A stretch of DNA of 51,896 nucleotides from an uncultured Rhizobium sp. (lineage in GTDB: Bacteria > Pseudomonadota > Alphaproteobacteria > Rhizobiales > Rhizobiaceae): positions 1-51,896 of the forward strand of contig CAMFIE010000029.1 in NCBI GenBank assembly GCA_945952315.1, in the 5' to 3' direction. The notes beneath the pieces were generated by a model. The model was not told the DNA's origin, searched no databases, and saw only the letters and a program-made list of their open reading frames with translations. Position 1 is the stretch's first letter. Every line of letters starts with the position of its first letter. This document shows, piece after piece, positions 44,962-51,896 of the stretch. A program made the position numbers and the translations under genes.

Positions 44962-45570
44962 ATGACACTTTCCACCTATCTGACCGGTCTGATGATGGGG
45001 CTCAGCCTGATCGTTGCCATCGGCGCACAGAATGCCTTCGTGCTGAAACAGGGCATCCGGCGCGAACACGTGCTCGCCGTGGTCCTCACCTGCAGCCTGT
45101 CGGATGCGGTGCTGATCCTTCTTGGCGTCACCAGCCTGAAGCACGTGCTCCGCCTCATGCCCTGGCTTGAACCCACGATGCGCTATGGCGGGGCGGCCTT
45201 TCTGCTCTGGTACGGTTTCAGGAGCCTCACGTCCGCGATCCGCAATGAGAGCAGATTGACGGTTGAGACCGGACAGGCAACACCGCTCCTGCCAGCGATG
45301 ATGACCTGCCTTGCGCTCACCTGGCTCAATCCGCATGTCTATCTCGATACGGTCGTGCTGCTCGGCACCATTTCCACTCACTTTCCGGGTTCGGAAATCT
45401 CCTTTGCGCTCGGCGCGATGAGCGGTTCCTTCCTGTTCTTCTTCGCGCTCGGCTATGGTGCAGCCTTTCTGCGGCCGGTCTTTTCCCGCCCGGCAGCCTG
45501 GCGCGTTCTGGATCTCGCCATCGCGCTGGTGATGGGCACCATCGCCATCCGGCTTCTTGCCGGATCCTAG
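44962..45570 (+). CDS. LysE/ArgO-type amino acid exporter
   Basis: This 202-residue inner-membrane protein with about six hydrophobic segments exports basic amino acids. Family motifs are VAIGAQNAFVLKQGIRREHVLAVVLTCSLSDAVLILLGV and LTWLNPHVYLDTVVLLG. The start at 44962 is preferred over an upstream GTG at 44941, giving MTLSTYLTGLMMG. Control by the divergent LysR protein is expected. Confidence 0.92.
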   Translation: MTLSTYLTGLMMGLSLIVAIGAQNAFVLKQGIRREHVLAVVLTCSLSDAVLILLGVTSLKHVLRLMPWLEPTMRYGGAAFLLWYGFRSLTSAIRNESRLTVETGQATPLLPAMMTCLALTWLNPHVYLDTVVLLGTISTHFPGSEISFALGAMSGSFLFFFALGYGAAFLRPVFSRPAAWRVLDLAIALVMGTIAIRLLAGS

Positions 45571-45640
45571 GCTCGATTGCATCCGCCGCATTTTATTTAT
45601 AAGAAATAGCCATCGGCATCAGGCCGGTTCGGGGGCGGGC

Positions 45641-46228
45641 TTGATCGAGGAATTGCGCTTTTTCTGCCGGGAAAATCCCGTCATCGCGATTGCAGCCGCC
45701 GTTCTGTTCTTTGCCGGGCTGTTCTATCTGGTGAAGACAGGCAGCGACACGACCTTTCAGCCCTGGGAAGGCTTTGAAATGGCTTTCCTGATCGCCGCCT
45801 CGCCCTCCATTCTCCTCGGCCTTTACATCGCCTCGCTCTTGCCAGCCGATCCACAAGCCTATCGGCGGCTTCTCGCAGGCGGCGCACTCACGATCGTCTG
45901 CTATATCATCGCCTATACGATCATCGACCGCACCCTTCCGGCAGCGATCACCAGCCGGTTCGGCACGCAGACGGAAATGGATGTGAAGATCGCCGAACAC
46001 ACGATGATCTCGGGTTCGCGGCTGACCCGGACCTGCTACACGGCACTGCGCATCACCGCAACCGATGGCTATGACAAGACGATCTGCACCACGAAAGATC
46101 TGTTCGAGACCTACCAGGACCGCGACCATGTGACCGTGCCCGCAATGGAAGGCTTTCTTGGCCGCATGCCTTTTCTTGATGCGGCGACGCTCACCGAGAA
46201 CCGCGCCTTCCGCCATCAAGGCAGCTGA
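45641..46228 (+). CDS. Hypothetical membrane protein
   Basis: I do not recognise a family. From a TTG at 45641, preceded by GGGGGCGGG, the 195-residue protein starts LIEELRFFCRENPV. Three hydrophobic segments follow in the first half: IAIAAAVLFFAGLFYLV, FLIAASPSILLGLYIASL and GALTIVCYIIAYTII. The second half is soluble with four cysteines (RTCYTAL, TICTT among them) and could face the periplasm. The reading frame is open upstream to 45557 but without good start evidence. It lies 70 bp after the LysE gene, and no function is inferred. Confidence 0.6.
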   Translation: MIEELRFFCRENPVIAIAAAVLFFAGLFYLVKTGSDTTFQPWEGFEMAFLIAASPSILLGLYIASLLPADPQAYRRLLAGGALTIVCYIIAYTIIDRTLPAAITSRFGTQTEMDVKIAEHTMISGSRLTRTCYTALRITATDGYDKTICTTKDLFETYQDRDHVTVPAMEGFLGRMPFLDAATLTENRAFRHQGS

Positions 46229-46489
46229 ATCCGCCCTGCAAAGAAATTAACATGTGATAGATTTTAGGGAATGCCGCGAGGTATTCTTTACTATCAATGG
46301 TATTCCATGCGCCAGAACGACGCGGAAAGGCTGTAGCGCAACCCTCCGTTAAGGCGAGTGTAGTGAAATATAACGATTACATGCGCCGGGTATTCTTCCC
46401 GTGCCGAACGGGGACAGTCCGCAAGGTCAGGACAAGTAAGCATGATGTACAAGTATCCGGGAAACATGGCCTTTCGGGGCGAGGGCTAG
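46229..46489. other. 260-bp intergenic region before the GGDEF-EAL gene
   Basis: No convincing gene or RNA structure was found. A 74-codon open frame (46297-46521) overlaps the next gene and has no protein-like pattern. The promoter of the following gene should lie here, since the preceding gene ends without a clear terminator. Confidence 0.4.
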
Positions 46490-48442
46490 ATGACAGCGAG
46501 CCGCGGCGCGGACATTCTTGACAGGATTCTGCTGCTCCCCGTGAACGACCGGGAGCTCGCGGCCAATTGTCTGGAGACAGGGATCGAGCGCACGCCGATC
46601 TATTTCGCGGCCTCGATGCTATGTTTCGTCTTTCTGTCCTATTCCTATCATGACTATGCGCCCTTCTGGCTCAGCACCGTCTTTCCGATTGTCCTGTTTT
46701 CCTTCGCCGGCCTGCGTATTGCCCAATGGCTGAAAGCGCCGCTTCCCGAAACCCAGAACGATATCAATGCGAGGCTTCGCCGGTTTGCAGTGGAAAGCAT
46801 CCTGCTGATCGGCCTGCTTTCGCTCTGGCCGCTGATGCTGGTGCAATATGCAACGCCTTTCCTGCAGATGCTGACAGCCTCGAATTTTGCGATGGTCACG
46901 CTTGTCTGCGTTTATTGCATGATGCACATGCGGGCCGCGATCGTGATATCGCTTGCCGTCACACCGGCTGCGATCTTCTATCTGGTATTCGGCGTGCCCT
47001 TTGCACTCGGTGTCGGCTTCAACGGGATTTTCCTCAGCACCCTGATCTGCACCGGCTATATGGTGCATGCCTATGCAAAGGATTTCGATGTCCTGATTGC
47101 CCAGCGCCGCGCGCTTCAGGATCTCAGTCACGAAAACTTCCGTATCGCCAACATCGATTCGCTCACCGGCCTTGCAAACCGTCGACGCTTCTTTGCCGAT
47201 CTCGCCGAGCGCGAAAACATCACGCCGTCCGAAGATGGTTATGTGATCGCCATCATCGATCTCGACGGCTTCAAGCCGATCAATGACATCTATGGCCATG
47301 CCTGCGGAGACCGCGCGCTCGCCGTGACCGCGGACCGGCTGGAGGCGCTGTGCAAGGATATCGGTCTGGCCTATCGCCTCGGCGGCGATGAATTTGCGAT
47401 CATTCTCGACAAGCCCGGGGATGACGAGGCGCTGATGCATCTGGCCCAGCGCACGATTGATACGATTTCAGCCCCCTTCAACGCTGGCGGCAACCAGTTG
47501 AGCATCGGTGCTTCGATTGGCTTTGCCCGCTATCCGCACGCCTGCGCCATACTCGGCAAACTATATGAAAGTGCCGATTACGCGCTTTATCGCGCAAAAC
47601 GCATGGGCCGCCGCTGCGCCGTGATCTTCAACAAGGAACACGAAGCAGCGATGCGCAACACGGGCCTGCTCGAATATCACCTCAAGTCGGCTGATATCGC
47701 CCGGGAATTCGTGCTCGTCTATCAGCCGATGATCGATTATCGCAGCGGTGCGGTTGTGGCCTTCGAAGCACTCGCGCGCTGGACCAACCCTGTGCTCGGT
47801 CCGGTGAACCCTGCCGACTTCATTCCCGCAGCCGAGCGGATCGGCATGATCGACGGGTTGACGGAACATTTCCTCTCGATCGCACTCGATGCGCTTGCAA
47901 GCTGGCCGCCGCATGTGCGTCTCAGCTTCAACCTTTCTGCCTATGATATCTGTGCGGACAACCGGGCAGAGAAACTTATCGATCTGGTGCACCAGAGGGG
48001 CATCGATCTGTCACGCATCGAATTCGAACTCACCGAAACGGCGGTGATGCACAATTTCCGTGCCGCCTGCGCCAATATGGAGGCCCTTCGCAAGGCAGGT
48101 GCCCGGCTTTCGCTCGATGATTTCGGCACGGGTTATTCCAGCCTCAGCCACCTGAACCGCCTGCCGCTCGATAAGCTGAAGATCGACCGCAGCTTCGTCT
48201 GCGAGATCGATACCAAGGACAAGAGCTATAAAATCGTGCAATCGCTCAGTCTTCTTGCCCGAGAACTCGAAATCGACTGCGTGGCCGAAGGTGTGGAGAA
48301 CGAACATCAGGCGGCAATCCTCACCGCGGTCGGCTGCCATGTCATGCAGGGCTACTATTTCTCCCGCCCCCTGGCGCGCGACGCCGCCGAAGCATTCCTG
48401 CAACACCATGCCGGTACGGACATGCAATCGGCCGCAAGCTGA
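46490..48442 (+). CDS. Membrane-bound GGDEF-EAL c-di-GMP protein
   Basis: The 650-residue inner-membrane protein begins with about six hydrophobic segments (residues 35-200), a MASE-like sensor without a large periplasmic loop. A GGDEF domain follows with intact RLGGDEFAII (about residues 297-303), and an EAL domain with AFEALARW (about 425), ELTETAV, DDFGTGYSSL and LKIDRSFV. All the main catalytic blocks are present, so it could make or break c-di-GMP. It lies upstream of the TolC and adhesin genes, which suggests regulation of surface attachment. It is the intact counterpart of the interrupted gene at 19628-21778. Confidence 0.9.
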   Translation: MTASRGADILDRILLLPVNDRELAANCLETGIERTPIYFAASMLCFVFLSYSYHDYAPFWLSTVFPIVLFSFAGLRIAQWLKAPLPETQNDINARLRRFAVESILLIGLLSLWPLMLVQYATPFLQMLTASNFAMVTLVCVYCMMHMRAAIVISLAVTPAAIFYLVFGVPFALGVGFNGIFLSTLICTGYMVHAYAKDFDVLIAQRRALQDLSHENFRIANIDSLTGLANRRRFFADLAERENITPSEDGYVIAIIDLDGFKPINDIYGHACGDRALAVTADRLEALCKDIGLAYRLGGDEFAIILDKPGDDEALMHLAQRTIDTISAPFNAGGNQLSIGASIGFARYPHACAILGKLYESADYALYRAKRMGRRCAVIFNKEHEAAMRNTGLLEYHLKSADIAREFVLVYQPMIDYRSGAVVAFEALARWTNPVLGPVNPADFIPAAERIGMIDGLTEHFLSIALDALASWPPHVRLSFNLSAYDICADNRAEKLIDLVHQRGIDLSRIEFELTETAVMHNFRAACANMEALRKAGARLSLDDFGTGYSSLSHLNRLPLDKLKIDRSFVCEIDTKDKSYKIVQSLSLLARELEIDCVAEGVENEHQAAILTAVGCHVMQGYYFSRPLARDAAEAFLQHHAGTDMQSAAS

Positions 48443-48803
48443 CCAAAAGCCCGTCGCCCGCCATAAGTATTAACGAAAAATTTACAATTAGGCCGTGTAA
48501 CGGGGAAATTCTGTTAAGGTTCTGTTAACCATTTCATTTAAAAACAATAATCGTGCGAAAAAGTTTCATTTAGCGTTGCAACTTCCTTACTTCTCGCAGA
48601 AAATGACTGAAGTTGGCTCCGACGAATCACATGGACGGTGATTTGGGAGCAGCCTTTGTATTGCGTGGCCAATCCAAGCCGACATGTCGTTGTGCGTTTC
48701 CAGGGAAAGTTAACACTGGAAGATGTGTTTGCATGTCTTTCTCAGGCTGGGGAACGTCCTGAAACCTGAAAAAGGCCACCGGGTCGCAAGGGCGAAGAGA
48801 AAT
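48443..48803. other. 361-bp upstream region of the TolC-like gene
   Basis: The part 48470-48600 is AT-rich, with repeated GTTAA motifs (TCTGTTAAGGTTCTGTTAACC near 48510), and likely contains the promoter. No protein gene is supported. The frame of the next gene is open from 48723, but its first 27 codons read poorly. Confidence 0.4.
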
Positions 48804-50462
48804 ATGGTTGGAACCAGAAAAAAGAATACGACAGTGGCAGCACTGCCGAAAAAGAAAGATTTGGTCAGCCCTCTTCATGGCATGCTTCTTCTTTTCATTG
48901 CTCTTCAGGTGACAGGCTGCGCGCAGTCCGTGCCGAAGGATTGCAATTCCAATGCGAAGACACCGGTTCCGAATGCGCTCTGCCGCCATCTCGATCCGTC
49001 GCTGGCCTCTGCAACGCCGATCAATCCCGACGGGATCAAGACCGGCTCCACGCCTGGTTCGACCAAGGGCCGCCTGAGCCTTTCCGAACTCGTCGCGCAG
49101 GTCATTCGCACCAATCCGGATATCGGGATTACCGGCGCACGCGAGAAGGAACAATTCGCGGGCATCCGTCTGGCCGAGGCAGCGAAATATCCGACAGTCG
49201 ATGGCGCGGCCTCTGCCGGTCCGCAGCACGTCTATCTGCCGACGCCGGAAGGCGACATGATCCGCCGCGATGCCTCGATCTCGATCAAGCAGACCATCTT
49301 TGATTTCGGTGCTGCCAAGAACGACGTGAGCCGCGCCGAAAAGGCCTATGACAGCGCCACCAGCGCCCGCCTTTCGAAGAGCGAGGAAGTCGCCTTCAAT
49401 ATGATGAATGCCTATCTCAAGGTTCAGCAGGCCGACGAGATGATCGCCATCGTGCGCAGCAATATCGATGCGCATACGCGGATCCTCGGCCTCGTGCAGC
49501 TCAGCCAGGAAAACGGCAACTCGACGGTGGCCGACACCAAGCGCATCACCACGCGTCTCGAGACCGCCCGTACCACGCTGGTGGATCTGATGACGAGCCG
49601 CAGCGACGCGGCAGACAGTTTCCGCAACATTACCGGGATCGACGTGTCGCTCGTGGACGGGGCGGCCTATGATCGCCTGGACGGAGATCCCTCGACGCTG
49701 ACCGATGACGCGCTCGACAAGCATCCTTCCGTCGTGTCGATCCAGCAGGAAATCGATTCGCTGAAGTATCAGCTCGCGTCGCTGAAGGCCGGCAAGCTGC
49801 CGCTGATCGGCGTACAGGGCTCGGTGCGCACCTCATCGAATGTCAACGAGGAAGCCGCGACCGACAAGAGCACGGCTGCCTATTTCCTCGCGACCGTGCG
49901 CGTGCCGCTCTATGACGGCGGTGTGAATGACAGCCAGCAGGAGCAGATCCTGGCCCGTATCGACGGAGCGATGCTGCGCCTTGAAAAGCAGCGCCGTGAA
50001 TTGCGCGAATCCGCAAAGAATGCAGCCCGGGCCGTGCAGGCGGATGGCGACAAGTCTTCCTCGCTTGCCAAGCGCGTGGATGCCGCCCGCAAGGTGGCCG
50101 ACCTCTATTTCGAACAGTACAAGGATGGCGGAAAGTCGATCTTCGACCTCCTGGACAGCCAGTCCGAATTCTTCAAGGCCCGCAGCGACCTGATCGAACA
50201 GAAGTTCACCCGCCGCAAGGCACAGATTTCCGCGCTTCAGCTGCGTGGCAAGCTGGTGGACAGCCTCCTGTCGCTCTCGCCGCGCACCGCGGGCATGACG
50301 AAGACAAGCCTGATCCGCAAGCCGAACAGCGCCACCTATGACAAGCAGGCTTCGCTTCAGGGCCTGCCGCCGCTGCCGGGTCTTCCGCCTCTGCCCTCGA
50401 CCACGATCGACACGGTCAAGACAGGCAGCACCGACAATTCGCTGCCGGGCGTAAAGTACTGA
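48804..50462 (+). CDS. TolC-family outer-membrane channel protein (type I secretion)
   Basis: The 552-residue protein of the outer-membrane factor family forms the exit duct for type I secretion or efflux. Two OEP repeats are visible: LSELVAQVIRTNPDIGITGAREKEQFAGIRLAEAAKYPTVDG with SIKQTIFDFGAAKNDVSRAEKAYDSA, and then DKHPSVVSIQQEIDSLKYQLASLKAGKLPLIGVQG with VRVPLYDGGVNDSQQEQ. The N-terminus ends its hydrophobic stretch with VTGC, a lipobox at Cys39, so it may be lipid-anchored. The start at 48804 has GAAGAG upstream. It is convergent with a cadherin/RTX secreted protein gene that would use such a channel. Confidence 0.85.
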   Translation: MVGTRKKNTTVAALPKKKDLVSPLHGMLLLFIALQVTGCAQSVPKDCNSNAKTPVPNALCRHLDPSLASATPINPDGIKTGSTPGSTKGRLSLSELVAQVIRTNPDIGITGAREKEQFAGIRLAEAAKYPTVDGAASAGPQHVYLPTPEGDMIRRDASISIKQTIFDFGAAKNDVSRAEKAYDSATSARLSKSEEVAFNMMNAYLKVQQADEMIAIVRSNIDAHTRILGLVQLSQENGNSTVADTKRITTRLETARTTLVDLMTSRSDAADSFRNITGIDVSLVDGAAYDRLDGDPSTLTDDALDKHPSVVSIQQEIDSLKYQLASLKAGKLPLIGVQGSVRTSSNVNEEAATDKSTAAYFLATVRVPLYDGGVNDSQQEQILARIDGAMLRLEKQRRELRESAKNAARAVQADGDKSSSLAKRVDAARKVADLYFEQYKDGGKSIFDLLDSQSEFFKARSDLIEQKFTRRKAQISALQLRGKLVDSLLSLSPRTAGMTKTSLIRKPNSATYDKQASLQGLPPLPGLPPLPSTTIDTVKTGSTDNSLPGVKY

Positions 50463-50499
50463 TTGAATTGAGCTGAACGCTTTGGAATGAAAACAGAAA

Positions 50500-50533
50500 A
50501 CGCCCGGCGAGCCTGTCTCGCCGGGCGTCTTTC
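50500..50533. terminator. Bidirectional terminator between the TolC and adhesin genes
   Basis: ACGCCCGGCGAG (50500-50511) pairs perfectly with CTCGCCGGGCGT (50517-50528) around a 5-nt loop. It is flanked by AAAA on the left and CTTTCC on the right, and serves both convergent genes. Confidence 0.88.
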
Positions 50534-50542
50534 CTTGTCCGA

Positions 50543-51896
50543 TCAGGCTGCCTGAATGTGCAGGTTGATCAGCGTGTGATGATCATCTTCCATGGTGAAG
50601 ATGTTGTAGGTGATACCGTTGGCGATGGTCGTGCTGTGGGTATCGGTCGCGCCGGTCAGCGTGATCGTGTCGCCGGCATCATGGTTGATCGTCAGCGTTC
50701 CGGTTTCCGGCGCAAGGCTGGTCAAGGTGGTCGAGTTGATCGTCACCTGATCATTGCCGCCATTGCGGAAATCGAGCGTCTCGATGCCGGAAAGGCCGGT
50801 GAGAACGATCGAGCCCGGCGTCTGGAACACAACCGTATCCGAACCGGTGCCACCGCTGATGATATCGCTTCCGCGGGCAGAGGTGTAGAAGATATCATCG
50901 CCTGCGCCGCCGGACATGAAGTCATGCCCGCTCGTGCCATGGATGATGTCATTGCCATTGCCGCCGGACAGGAAGTTCACCCCGCCGCCGCCCCAGATCG
51001 TGTCGTTGCCGTCACCGCCATAGATGTTGTTGTTGCCGGCATCGCCGGTCAGCGTATCGTCATGGCTGGTGCCGATCACGTTGTCGATCGCCGTCAGATG
51101 CACCGAGGTGGAGTTGCCGCCTTCCGTATAGGCCACATTGGCGCCCGTCGCGAGATTGACGGTGATGCCGTTGTCGCCATTGCTGAAATCGGCGGTTCCG
51201 AGCACGTGACCGGTCGCGTCGAGATCGGTGGTAAAGCCATTCGCCACAAGGCTGACGTGATCGCTTTCCGTGCCGACATTGACCGTCAGGCTGTGGCTGT
51301 CGGTCGAACCGTGGCTGTCGGTTGCCGTCACCGTGAGGTTATAGGCACTCTGGACGTCATGGTTCAGCGCAACGCCGCTCTTCAGCTGCACATTGTTGCC
51401 GACGATTTCGAACAGATCCGACTGGGCACCCGAGATCGAATAGGTGACCGTATCGCCCGCATCCGGATCGGAACCGGTGAAGGTTGTGGCAAGCGCCGCT
51501 ATTGCCGCTTCGACAACCGTTACGGAGGCCGCGATGTTCAGCGTCGGGGCTTCGTTCACGTTGGTGACCGTCACCGTCATGTTGCGGCTGGTGGTCTGCG
51601 AACCATCGGAAGCCGTGACCGTCAGGTTATAGACATTGTCCGCACCTGCATCGGCGGGGCTTTCATAGTTCGGCGCGTTCTTGAAGGTGATCGCGCCGGT
51701 CGAGGCGTTGATGTTGAACAGCGACGCATCCGCACCGCCGGTGATCGCATAGGTGATCGAGGATGTACCCGGATCGGTCGCCGTCAGCGTGCCCGCCGCC
51801 GTCGTGTTTTCCGCAACCGAGAAGTTCGATGCCGAGGTGAAGGTCGGGGCCACATCCGTGACCGTGACCTGCACGTTCTGCGTGGTCGACTGCGAG
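50543..51896 (-). CDS. Cadherin/RTX secreted adhesin-like protein, C-terminal part only
   Basis: The frame is open to the window edge, so the N-terminus is missing. The visible 450 or so residues carry cadherin-like repeats (FSVAENTTAAGTLTATDPG, then INASTGAITFKNAPNYE and NVNEAPTLNI). Glycine- and aspartate-rich RTX nonapeptides follow (GDAGNNNIYGGDGNDTIWGGGG, GGNGNDIIHG, GGAGDDIF) that bind calcium. The last 60 residues resemble a type I secretion signal region. Such proteins are large secreted adhesins or surface-layer proteins. The convergent TolC-like gene is a plausible part of its exporter; the ABC and membrane-fusion subunits are not in the window. Confidence 0.88.
   Translation of the reverse strand, partial: SQSTTQNVQVTVTDVAPTFTSASNFSVAENTTAAGTLTATDPGTSSITYAITGGADASLFNINASTGAITFKNAPNYESPADAGADNVYNLTVTASDGSQTTSRNMTVTVTNVNEAPTLNIAASVTVVEAAIAALATTFTGSDPDAGDTVTYSISGAQSDLFEIVGNNVQLKSGVALNHDVQSAYNLTVTATDSHGSTDSHSLTVNVGTESDHVSLVANGFTTDLDATGHVLGTADFSNGDNGITVNLATGANVAYTEGGNSTSVHLTAIDNVIGTSHDDTLTGDAGNNNIYGGDGNDTIWGGGGVNFLSGGNGNDIIHGTSGHDFMSGGAGDDIFYTSARGSDIISGGTGSDTVVFQTPGSIVLTGLSGIETLDFRNGGNDQVTINSTTLTSLAPETGTLTINHDAGDTITLTGATDTHSTTIANGITYNIFTMEDDHHTLINLHIQAA

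Noticed and set aside
46297-46521. Small open frame of 74 codons before the GGDEF-EAL gene
   Set aside because: It overlaps the start of a strong gene, lacks a ribosome site and shows no protein-like pattern.

Overview
The window looks like part of a secondary replicon (large repABC plasmid or chromid) of a Rhizobiaceae bacterium (Rhizobium/Agrobacterium type). The evidence is a complete repABC partition and replication operon, a rhizobial plasmid-type DUF1612/HTH protein, a rhizobial L-rhamnose locus with its own ABC transporter, a PhrB-like iron-sulfur photolyase, and uniformly GC-rich coding sequence. No tRNA, rRNA or CRISPR array was seen. Three lesions are visible: an IS3 insertion into an ImmA-type gene, a one-base frameshift in a class II aldolase gene, and an in-frame amber codon in a GGDEF-EAL gene.

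Region 1 (1-4.3 kb) is accessory DNA. The remnant of an IS3-family element abuts an ImmA/IrrE-type metalloprotease gene that has lost its 5' end. This is followed by a beta-family protein gene and a convergent sce7726-like gene carrying D, ExK and QxxxY nuclease motifs. Together they are the best candidate here for a poorly described defence or toxin module. A DUF1612/HTH_13 gene follows.

Region 2 (4.3-11.6 kb) is the replication and maintenance block. It holds a tyrosine recombinase next to a 29-bp inverted repeat that may be its site, phrB, and repA-repB-repC on the minus strand. The repB-repC gap has a candidate antisense ctRNA, and the repABC promoter spacer contains GTTAAC palindromes. 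A small WGR protein gene lies on the other side.

Region 3 (11.6-25 kb) is mixed: an SDR with a degenerate active site, a CoxG/SRPBCC protein, a TPR/ATP-grasp-like protein, an EamA transporter, the frameshifted aldolase, a second FtsK lacking membrane segments, the interrupted c-di-GMP protein, ilvE and a globin-coupled chemoreceptor.

Region 4 (25.2-36.1 kb) is an L-rhamnose regulon. Minus-strand rhaR-rhaS-rhaT-rhaP-rhaQ-rhaK-rhaM is divergent from rhaD-rhaI. The two units share a control region with two near-identical inverted 23-bp sites. The products cover uptake (RhaSTPQ, with RhaK), anomer interconversion (RhaM), isomerisation (RhaI), phosphorylation (RhaK) and cleavage/oxidation (RhaD), under the DeoR-type regulator RhaR.

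Region 5 (36.1-46.2 kb) carries a probable cis-3-hydroxy-L-proline pathway (AcnX-type dehydratase and a pyrroline-2-carboxylate reductase-like enzyme), a Pit phosphate transporter with its DUF47 partner, a beta-hydroxyacid dehydrogenase, an agmatinase-family enzyme, a RES-Xre toxin-antitoxin pair with nested dyads over its start, a divergent LysR/LysE export pair and a small membrane protein.

Region 6 (46.5-51.9 kb) pairs an intact membrane GGDEF-EAL protein and a TolC-like outer-membrane factor with the C-terminal part of a convergent cadherin/RTX secreted protein that runs off the window. This suggests a type I secretion/adhesin locus.
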